Assembly: GCA_947503965.1 (NCBI GenBank)
Contig: CANNFU010000002.1
Span: forward strand, 372,001 to 436,000
Reading direction: 5' to 3'
Length of the DNA stretch: 64,000 nt
DNA from: an uncultured Paracoccaceae bacterium
GTDB taxonomy: Bacteria; Pseudomonadota; Alphaproteobacteria; Rhodobacterales; Rhodobacteraceae
The notes under the pieces were generated by a model. That model searched no databases. It saw nothing but the letters and a program-made list of their open reading frames with translations, and was not told the DNA's origin. How positions within the stretch are numbered: position 1 is the stretch's first letter; the number at the start of each line of letters is the position of its first letter. Positions 36,504-42,746 of this stretch are shown here, in pieces. Position numbers and translations under genes: made by a program.

Positions 36504-36878
36504 ATGGAAATTATCCCCTTCGGCAGCCAAGATCTGGACAATATCCTGAACCGAGAGCCGCAACGCGCAGAGTATCTTCCATTTGGTGCAGTCATGCTGG
36601 ACCGGCATGGGAAAATCGTTAAATACAATAAGGCCGAGGGCCTGATTGCCAGTCGCACGCCCGAAGAAATGATCGGCAAGGATTTCTTCAACGATGTCGC
36701 CCCCTGCGCTAAAGGCAAGCGGTTTCACGGCGAGTTTCTGAAGTTTCACCGGACTGGTCAACTCAATGTCATGTTTGACTATAGGTTCGCCTACAAGGGT
36801 GCGGATGTCGGTGTGAAGATCCACCTCAAAGCACAACCAGACGGGCAGAATTGCTGGATGTTTGTAAAGCGCACTTAA
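36504..36878 (+). CDS. pyp: Photoactive yellow protein (blue-light receptor, PAS fold)
   Basis: The 124-residue protein matches Halorhodospira PYP from end to end. FGAVMLDRHGKIVKYNKAEG and IGKDFFNDVAPC align with the two core segments. The chromophore Cys (Cys69 there) is Cys68 in DVAPC. The phenolate-binding Tyr42 and Glu46 are Tyr41 and Glu45, and Arg52 is Arg51. The ending CWMFVKRT matches the PYP end YWVFVKRV. Two tuning positions differ: Thr50 is Ala49, and Met100 is Gly99. PYP binds p-coumaric acid by a thioester and isomerises in blue light. Genes for making and activating coumarate (tal, pcl) are in the same cluster. Confidence 0.95.
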   Translation: MEIIPFGSQDLDNILNREPQRAEYLPFGAVMLDRHGKIVKYNKAEGLIASRTPEEMIGKDFFNDVAPCAKGKRFHGEFLKFHRTGQLNVMFDYRFAYKGADVGVKIHLKAQPDGQNCWMFVKRT

Positions 36879-36903
36879 GGCGGACACGGAGGCACTGACG
36901 AAA

Positions 36904-37446
36904 ATGGCATCGCCTGCTGCATTGGATACAAATGTGATGATATCGCAAGAATTGCGAAATATTATCGCATGCCGCAGGAGGCAAAACGCGACATGTATTC
37001 AGACGTGCTCGGACCAATCAACTGCAGCATTACAAATCCGACCAGAATTGTCGGTAAATGCGCCTCGTTGGGCGCAGATAAAACTACGACGGGATGCTGA
37101 GAGGCCATTCGTATTTGATGGCCTCAATATCCTGCAGTTTTCGCGCCCTATGCAACTGGGTGACGTCGAGTGTCTTCATACTGTTTCACTTTACTTGTGC
37201 GCAGATCAGACATTCCAAATCGCCCTTAACTTGGACGTACCACATGATGCACCAGCGAGATCATCGTATCGGGTTTTTCCCATCCGAAACATGACATTAA
37301 ACAAGTGGATCGTCGATTGGTGCGCAGACCTTTGCGTCGTGGCGCAGAGTCTAAGACGTCCATTGAACCAAAGTACCGACCTTCGAGAAATGCAAGATGT
37401 GTTTCACCAAATGACCTCATACTGTTTCCGGTTTGAGAAGTTCTAG
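36904..37446 (+). CDS. Uncharacterised protein, member B of a local paralogue family
   Basis: A 180-residue protein 25 bases after pyp. Residues 1-60 are basic and Cys-containing with no recognised motif. ERPFVFDGLNILQF (66-79) and HTVSLYLCADQTFQIAL (92-108) align with the same two segments in the proteins at 35383-35859 and 37464-37949, though the C-terminal part is more diverged. The base composition is lower in GC and codon use less biased than the housekeeping genes, a hint of transfer. It contains 8 Cys in total. Function unknown; position suggests a role with PYP. Confidence 0.6.
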   Translation: MASPAALDTNVMISQELRNIIACRRRQNATCIQTCSDQSTAALQIRPELSVNAPRWAQIKLRRDAERPFVFDGLNILQFSRPMQLGDVECLHTVSLYLCADQTFQIALNLDVPHDAPARSSYRVFPIRNMTLNKWIVDWCADLCVVAQSLRRPLNQSTDLREMQDVFHQMTSYCFRFEKF

Positions 37447-37463
37447 ACAGAAAGGAACGACGC

Positions 37464-37949
37464 ATGACAACGATCATGGAAGTGACCCATAACGATGTGG
37501 CCTTGCAGGCAGGCGTGTCGCAGGTCGCGCAGAACGCGATGAGCTATGCAATTAAGCGTGTTGGTGCACGCCCATTGAACTTCAGCGGATCGGAGTTGGC
37601 AATGGCAATGAGCTACACGCCCTCCATTCCATATTGGTACGAGATCAATCTTTACCGCACTACAGAGCAAAGTTTTGTGACTGCAATCCGTCGTTTTCAT
37701 CAATCTGAGGACAAGCAAGATACGGTTCAGGCCTGGCAGTCAGAGACCCTTGAAGAAGCAATCGACAAGCTGACGGCCCATGACGCGGCGCACGACGTAC
37801 CCTTAGCGATAGAGATCGACACCGCAATAGCACCGGCGGCAGAGGTAGCTGCAATCGCGCTGCATTTACTTTCAGAGATTTCTGATACGCGCCGCCATTA
37901 CCAAAGCCTGGTTGGTGAGTTTCTTTATGATCTGGAAAGCGGCTCTTAA
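37464..37949 (+). CDS. Uncharacterised protein, member C of a local paralogue family
   Basis: A 161-residue protein. ARPLNFSGSELAMA (35-48), YEINLYRTTEQSFVTAI (59-75), a helix with SETLEEAIDKLTAHD (93-107), and HYQSLVGEFLYDLES (145-159) give the fullest match to member A on the opposite strand. The predicted form is a beta hairpin followed by helices. AGAAAGGAACGACGC lies upstream of the ATG, and the gene is 17 bases after member B. No named family comes to mind. Confidence 0.65.
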   Translation: MTTIMEVTHNDVALQAGVSQVAQNAMSYAIKRVGARPLNFSGSELAMAMSYTPSIPYWYEINLYRTTEQSFVTAIRRFHQSEDKQDTVQAWQSETLEEAIDKLTAHDAAHDVPLAIEIDTAIAPAAEVAAIALHLLSEISDTRRHYQSLVGEFLYDLESGS

Positions 37950-37996
37950 ATTCAGGTACCGGCGAATATGTCTTCCATTTCGACAATAACAAAACG

Positions 37997-39244
37997 GTGT
38001 CAAACGTGACAGCACTGTCAGAAGATGCTGTCAGGCGGATCCTTTTGAGTCTCATTGCAGTCGCGCAAGGAGAGATGATCCGAAAAGGCATAATAAGTGC
38101 AGAATGCACAATTGGCCTACACCAGCTTGGTAAAACAGATATACAGATAGATAACCTCGTTCTGGACGACGGCGAATTGGGATTTGATAGCCTGTCTCTC
38201 CTGAGCTTGGTCTCAACAGTAAACCAATTCTTTAACTTGCATCAGTCTGGGATCGAGGACTACTTACTTGTCAAGCGTCGTATTGGGGATTGGGTCGACC
38301 TGATCTCGCAGCATTTCGATCTGTGTGGTGACAATGTTTCTTTTTCGTTTCAGACCTCAGGTTCATTGGGTGCTCCGCAAACGATCACCCATCTTGCTGG
38401 GGCGCTGCGCGCCGAAATCTCGGGGCTGATTTCCGGCGGTATTCTACCGCTTCAACCGGGCACGCGGATAATCAGTCTGGTGCCACCGCATCACATTTAT
38501 GGTTTCTTATTCTCCTGTTTACTGCCAACGATCGCGGGTCTTGCCTTGGCCGATCTGCACCGGCTGCCGCCGACCAGCGCTTTGCGAAAGGCAAGTTCTG
38601 GCGATCTCATTGTGGCGACACCGTATATTTGGGACCACTTGGCGACTGCGAAGATGCGATTTCGATGCGATATTCATGGTATCAGCTCGGGGGGGCCATC
38701 GACCCAAGCGACTTGGTCTCTCATCGAAGATGGCGGGTTATCGACCTTAACGGAGATATATGGTGCAACCGAAACCGGCGGGGTTGGTTTTAGAAAAGTT
38801 AATACACAAGATTTTATGATGATGCCGCATCTTGCCCGCAAGGGTAACGCGATTTGGCGCAAAGACGTTAGCAATGCGCCGCTGGCGTTGCAGGACCATG
38901 TCGACTGGACAGGAAAACGCAGCTTTAGGATCTCAGGAAGGCGCGATAATGCTATCCAGATTGCCGGTGTCAACGTGTCACTCGATCATGTCGCTGATGT
39001 GATTGGCAGCTGTGCTGGTGTGCGCGGCGTGCATGTTCGTTTTGACGATGAACAGATCAAGGCATTCGTTGTCCCGGCAAATGGCGATGCGGACACCGGA
39101 CAATTGGCAGATGCCGTGCGGGCGCATATCAGTACCAATCTGGATCCCGTAGCAAGACCAGCCGAAATTCGTTTTGGTCCTGAAGCTCCGCGTAATGCGA
39201 TGGGAAAACTGCGCGACTGGTCGTCGATCAATTTGGCTGAATAA
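37997..39244 (+). CDS. pcl: p-Coumarate-activating AMP-forming ligase with N-terminal carrier-protein-like segment
   Basis: Adenylation motifs are present in a compact 415-residue protein: FQTSGSLGAPQTITH (core A3, though the usual PK is PQ), YGATETGGVGF (A5), SFRISGRRDNAIQIAGVNVSL (A7/A8) and RNAMGKLRDW with the catalytic Lys (A10). Residues about 45-100 resemble an acyl carrier protein: LGFDSLSLLSLVSTVNQFF has the D-S-L phosphopantetheine site (Ser65). In known PYP systems this enzyme makes p-coumaroyl-CoA for chromophore attachment. Start is GTG 37997 or GTG 38006. The gene separates the pyp group from gvpN. Confidence 0.85.
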   Translation: MSNVTALSEDAVRRILLSLIAVAQGEMIRKGIISAECTIGLHQLGKTDIQIDNLVLDDGELGFDSLSLLSLVSTVNQFFNLHQSGIEDYLLVKRRIGDWVDLISQHFDLCGDNVSFSFQTSGSLGAPQTITHLAGALRAEISGLISGGILPLQPGTRIISLVPPHHIYGFLFSCLLPTIAGLALADLHRLPPTSALRKASSGDLIVATPYIWDHLATAKMRFRCDIHGISSGGPSTQATWSLIEDGGLSTLTEIYGATETGGVGFRKVNTQDFMMMPHLARKGNAIWRKDVSNAPLALQDHVDWTGKRSFRISGRRDNAIQIAGVNVSLDHVADVIGSCAGVRGVHVRFDDEQIKAFVVPANGDADTGQLADAVRAHISTNLDPVARPAEIRFGPEAPRNAMGKLRDWSSINLAE

Positions 39245-39388
39245 CGCCTGACCGACAAGGCGCCGAAACGCATACCCGCCCGATGTCGAAACCTCGCATT
39301 CATCTCGCAACGGTTAATCAATACTTCACCCTAATCGCAGAAATTGGAGAAATCACGCGACAGGTAGACAAAAAAACTGGATCCAAGA

Positions 39389-40342
39389 TTGACCAAACAT
39401 CACATTTCAACGGAGCACCCAAACCAGGCCGCATTGGTGAATTGTGTCCCTGTCGCTTACAACCCTTGGCTTGGTCTACAAAGGGAACATAGGTTCTTTG
39501 AGAACGAAGAAGTGGCGGCATTGGTCCAAAGGGCGCTATTTTACGCGCGTGCCGGGGTGCCCGTGCATTTTCAGGGCACCGCTGGCCGTGGTAAAACGGC
39601 TGTCGCCATGGAAATTGCGAACCGGCTAGGCCGGGATGTACGTGTCATGACGGGTAATGATTGGCTTGATGTTGATGACATGATCGGCAAACAGGTTGGC
39701 CAGACGACCAGCTCTGTTGTCGACAAGTATATTCAAAGAGTGCGGCGTAGCGAAGCAACGCTGCGTTATGACTGGAAAAACTCCATGCTAGCCGACGCGA
39801 TGGTGCATGGGCATACGCTTGTGTATGATGAGTTTACCCGCGCCAGCGCACAGGCAAACGGGATTTTGCTAAGCGTTCTGGAGGAAGGTGTTCTTATCGC
39901 GACCGACCCCTTGGCGCCGGGCGAACACATTGAAGCCCATCCCGATTTCAGGATTATCCTGACATCAAACCCCGATGATTATTCGGGTGTGAACGCAACC
40001 CCGGACGCCTTGCTGGACCGCATGATAACCTTTCACATGCCGCGATACTCGCTGGAAACCGAAGGTGGCGTCGTGGCAACCCGTACCGGTATCCCAACAG
40101 ATCTTAGCATGCGGATTGTGAAGTTGGTTACTGCGCTGTCGACCACCGAAAAGGCGTGTTCCATGCGCGCGGCGATCATGATTGCCCAGATCGCCGCGAT
40201 GCGTCTGCGGTCCGCAAAGTTGTCGGATGCGCTGCTTGCACAGATCGGTGCTGACGTGCTCAGGGGACGCGGCGTTGATGTGACAACCGGACAAGTCGCC
40301 CGATATCTCAGCCAGTCAGATGAAAAGGAGACCGCAAAATGA
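39389..40342 (+). CDS. gvpN: Gas vesicle protein GvpN (AAA+ ATPase)
   Basis: The MoxR-like AAA+ core begins with VHFQGTAGRGKTAVAMEIAN (Walker A Lys69-Thr70), then LVYDEFTRASAQANGILLSVLEEG (Walker B) and FRIILTSNPDDYSGVN, which are typical of GvpN. GvpN is needed to grow vesicles to full width, in concert with GvpC or GvpO. The start is uncertain: TTG 39389 precedes the family-like region, and GTG 39437 is an alternative. Its stop overlaps the next small gene by four bases. A 144-base gap lies upstream, where a promoter may be. Confidence 0.93.
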   Translation: MTKHHISTEHPNQAALVNCVPVAYNPWLGLQREHRFFENEEVAALVQRALFYARAGVPVHFQGTAGRGKTAVAMEIANRLGRDVRVMTGNDWLDVDDMIGKQVGQTTSSVVDKYIQRVRRSEATLRYDWKNSMLADAMVHGHTLVYDEFTRASAQANGILLSVLEEGVLIATDPLAPGEHIEAHPDFRIILTSNPDDYSGVNATPDALLDRMITFHMPRYSLETEGGVVATRTGIPTDLSMRIVKLVTALSTTEKACSMRAAIMIAQIAAMRLRSAKLSDALLAQIGADVLRGRGVDVTTGQVARYLSQSDEKETAK

Positions 40343-40563
40343 AGCGCCCCAAAACCCAAATGCCACGACGTCCGCAAATGGCAAAAGGCGCGACGGCGCG
40401 TACGGCGAAAGATGCGGCGATCAACCTGGTCCGATTGGAATTTGATGCGGCCCGACTGCAAATGGGCCTGGATCAGGCACAAAATCGCGCTGCGAGTTAT
40501 CAACATGAACTGACGCGCAATGCCGAGCAGCGTCAACACTTACTTAACATTTTGAATGGATGA
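40339..40563 (+). CDS. Small helical protein between gvpN and gvpO
   Basis: A 74-residue basic protein overlapping gvpN by four bases (ATGA). The N-terminus is rich in Lys, Arg and Pro; the rest (INLVRLEFDAARLQMGLDQAQNRAASYQHELTRNAEQRQHLLNIL) looks like one long coiled-coil helix. I do not recognise it. Tight coupling to gvpN and gvpO implies a gas-vesicle accessory role, possibly in assembly. Confidence 0.65.
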   Translation: MKRPKTQMPRRPQMAKGATARTAKDAAINLVRLEFDAARLQMGLDQAQNRAASYQHELTRNAEQRQHLLNILNG

Positions 40564-40584
40564 AATGCCTGAAGGGAGCGCGAA

Positions 40585-40893
40585 ATGAAACACGAGGCAA
40601 AGGTCCAGTTCAAGACAGCGCAAAGCGATCAAGGCGCCCTGACCATGCTTGAGGCGATTGCCGCAGCAAAGTCGGCGATCGGAACGATGACCGGCCAGAC
40701 AATAGACTCGGTTGCCCAATGTGCGCGTCACGACAACGACCACTGGTCTGTGTCAATTGATGTCATCGAAAGCATGGCACGGCTGGGCGATAACGATCTT
40801 TTGGCCACCTATCAGGTCGAGATCGGGTCAAATGCAGAGCTGGTACAATTCAATCGTGTGCGCCGGTATCATCGCGAGGATCAGGATGCCTGA
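40585..40893 (+). CDS. gvpO: Gas vesicle protein GvpO
   Basis: A 102-residue protein whose C-terminal half, DHWSVSIDVIESMARLGDNDLLATYQVEIGSNAELVQFNRVRRYHRE, is the GvpO signature. GvpO is essential for vesicle formation in haloarchaea and actinobacteria. GAAGGGAGCGCGAA precedes the ATG, and the stop overlaps gvpJ by one base (TGATG). Confidence 0.92.
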   Translation: MKHEAKVQFKTAQSDQGALTMLEAIAAAKSAIGTMTGQTIDSVAQCARHDNDHWSVSIDVIESMARLGDNDLLATYQVEIGSNAELVQFNRVRRYHREDQDA

Positions 40894-41213
40894 TGGCCTA
40901 TGATATTCAAGGCCCCGCACAAGGTGATGGTCTTGCTGATGTGCTCGAACGCATTCTTGACAAAGGTGTCGTGATTGCCGGTGACGTCTCAATTTCACTC
41001 GTGGGGATCGAGCTGCTGACGATCCGCCTGCGTCTTTTGATCGCAACGGTCGATAAGGCCAAGGAAATGGGCATCAACTGGTGGGAAAATGATCCACGAC
41101 TTTCCGCGCAGGCGACCGTGCTTGAGGACCAGAACACTGCGCTCTTGGCGCGCATCGACGCTTTGGAGGCTAAATTGGCCGCGCAGCCACATGAAAGGTC
41201 GATAATATCATGA
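40893..41213 (+). CDS. gvpJ: Gas vesicle GvpA-family minor protein, GvpJ type
   Basis: [47 protein letters not shown] is the GvpA/J/M/S core of about 50 residues, with paired amphipathic strands. It differs from GvpA by the C-terminal INWWENDPRL and a coiled-coil tail, features of GvpJ/S proteins thought to nucleate vesicles. It lies in an unbroken run of overlapping genes (one base with gvpO, four with gvpH). Confidence 0.88.
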   Translation: MAYDIQGPAQGDGLADVLERILDKGVVIAGDVSISLVGIELLTIRLRLLIATVDKAKEMGINWWENDPRLSAQATVLEDQNTALLARIDALEAKLAAQPHERSIIS

Positions 41214-41749
41214 CGCACAAAAAAAGGAGCCGCGTTGAGGATGCCGCGAAAGAAATCGATGATGGCCTTGGTGCTTTGTTTGGCACGCTGAGCGCGGCCA
41301 TTGGCGAAATGGTCAACCGGATCGAAGACGGCAACACAGGCACGGTCGCGCGTGATCATGTCTTTGAGACGTCGAAGGGACCAGTCCGGGCTCATGCCGG
41401 GATCAGGTTGCGGATGGGCGGATTAGAACAGGATGTCGCGGCCGCAACGCCAGTCCCCGTGAACCCGGACAGACCGCAAACACCTCGCAAAAATCCGCCG
41501 GGCAAACCCATTGCCTACGAAGTCTTGGAAGACGATGATCATTGGATGCTGACGGCCGATCTGCCTGGCGTCTCAATCGGCGACCTGAACATCGGGCAGA
41601 ATGGCAGAACATTGGAAATACAAACGTCCGGTGCGCGCCGCTATGAAGGGCGCATTGATCTGGAAACCGATTTCTCAATCGAAGACATCGATCAGACCTT
41701 GCGCAATGGGATCCTGACGCTGCGCATCCGAAAGGCGGGGGCTGCATGA
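41210..41749 (+). CDS. gvpH: GvpH: Hsp20-like gas vesicle protein
   Basis: The C-terminal 85 residues (YEVLEDDDHWMLTADLPGVSIGDLNIGQNGRTLEI...FSIEDIDQTLRNGILTLRIRKA) are an alpha-crystallin domain. The N-terminal half has EIDDGLGALFGTLSAAIGEMVNRI, common in GvpH proteins. GvpH is a small heat-shock-type chaperone in vesicle assembly and, in haloarchaea, a regulator. It overlaps both neighbours by four bases. Confidence 0.9.
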   Translation: MTHKKRSRVEDAAKEIDDGLGALFGTLSAAIGEMVNRIEDGNTGTVARDHVFETSKGPVRAHAGIRLRMGGLEQDVAAATPVPVNPDRPQTPRKNPPGKPIAYEVLEDDDHWMLTADLPGVSIGDLNIGQNGRTLEIQTSGARRYEGRIDLETDFSIEDIDQTLRNGILTLRIRKAGAA

Positions 41750-42516
41750 TTTACCTTTATGGATTGGCTGCCGCTGATTGCGAACATGTTGCATCCCGAC
41801 TGGACGGCATGACGGGATTGCAAGCACCACTTCAGCAAACGCAGATCGGCGATTGGACATTGGTTCATTCCGACCATGACGATCAGGAAATCCTGCCGAA
41901 ACGAAGACTGTTGCTGGCACATACGACGGTATTGGAACAGATGGTGTCTATGGGTACCGTTCTTCCGGCCCGTTTTGGATTGGTTGCGAACGATATCGCC
42001 GAAGTGACAACGCTCATCCACGCGATGCAGGAAAAAATTGCCACCGAATTTGATAAGGTTCGCAGCGCGATTGAACTGGGTATCAGGGTATCTTTTCCAC
42101 GGCAGGCCGCGCTTGCCGCCACATTGCAGGACAATCCGCGCCTGCATGCCGAGCGGGCCGTATTGCAAAAGAAGGGTCCGCAGGCACATTTCGAGATTGC
42201 GGAGTTTGGGGGGAAGCTTGCCGACCACTTGGATCGACGGCGTGCGCAGGCACAACGCCGTTTACTTGATGCGTTGCTTCCAATGGCACGTGATCACGTC
42301 TTGCGCAAACCCGAAGAAGACACGGAAGTGCTGCGCGCAGAGTTTCTTGTTGATGAACAGATGCAGACGGCATTCGAAACCACGGTGACAACCGCAGCAT
42401 CAGATCTGGATTTTGCACCCGGAGAGGAGGCCAGCATACAGGTCATCGGACCTGTGCCAATGTATAATTTTGTGCGCTTGAACCTGACATTCGACGTCGA
42501 TCAGGCTGCCGCCTGA
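41746..42516 (+). CDS. gvpF: GvpF/GvpL family gas vesicle protein (1 of 4)
   Basis: A 256-residue GvpL/F protein. It starts with IYLYGLA, has the central VLPARFGLVANDIAEV (the LP-x-RFG-type motif) and RVSF, and ends with ASIQVIGPVPMYNFVRLNLTF, the family's terminal I-x-G-P-x-P-x-Y-x-F motif. GvpF contacts GvpA and helps start the vesicle. Overlaps gvpH and gvpG. Which of the four F/L genes equals F or L is not decidable by eye; this one keeps the most family motifs. Confidence 0.88.
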   Translation: MIYLYGLAAADCEHVASRLDGMTGLQAPLQQTQIGDWTLVHSDHDDQEILPKRRLLLAHTTVLEQMVSMGTVLPARFGLVANDIAEVTTLIHAMQEKIATEFDKVRSAIELGIRVSFPRQAALAATLQDNPRLHAERAVLQKKGPQAHFEIAEFGGKLADHLDRRRAQAQRRLLDALLPMARDHVLRKPEEDTEVLRAEFLVDEQMQTAFETTVTTAASDLDFAPGEEASIQVIGPVPMYNFVRLNLTFDVDQAAA

Positions 42517-42746
42517 TGGGGCTGGTGCGCGCCCTTCTGACACTTCCCGTGAAGGGGCCTGTACAGAGCGGACTTTGGGTTGCCCGCAAGGTACACGAAA
42601 CCGCTGAGGTCGAATTCAACGACCCCGCGGCTTTGCGCAAAATGCTTGTCTCGCTTGAACAGCAATTGCTGAATGGCGACATCAGCGAAGCCGCCTATGA
42701 CAAGGCTGAGACCGAAATTCTGATGCGGCTGAGGGGGCTGCGATGA
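42516..42746 (+). CDS. gvpG: Gas vesicle protein GvpG
   Basis: A 76-residue protein. LLTLPVKGPVQSGLWVARKVHETAEVEFNDPAALRKMLVSLEQQLLNGDISEAAYDKAETEIL is the full GvpG pattern (P-x-x-G-x-x-W-x-x-x-x-I/V, then a short coiled coil). It overlaps its neighbours by one and four bases and supports assembly with GvpF/L. Confidence 0.93.
   Translation: MGLVRALLTLPVKGPVQSGLWVARKVHETAEVEFNDPAALRKMLVSLEQQLLNGDISEAAYDKAETEILMRLRGLR

Noticed and set aside
37997-39244. General fatty-acid or acetate CoA ligase
   Set aside because: The protein is too short and sits in the pyp cluster; coumarate activation fits better.
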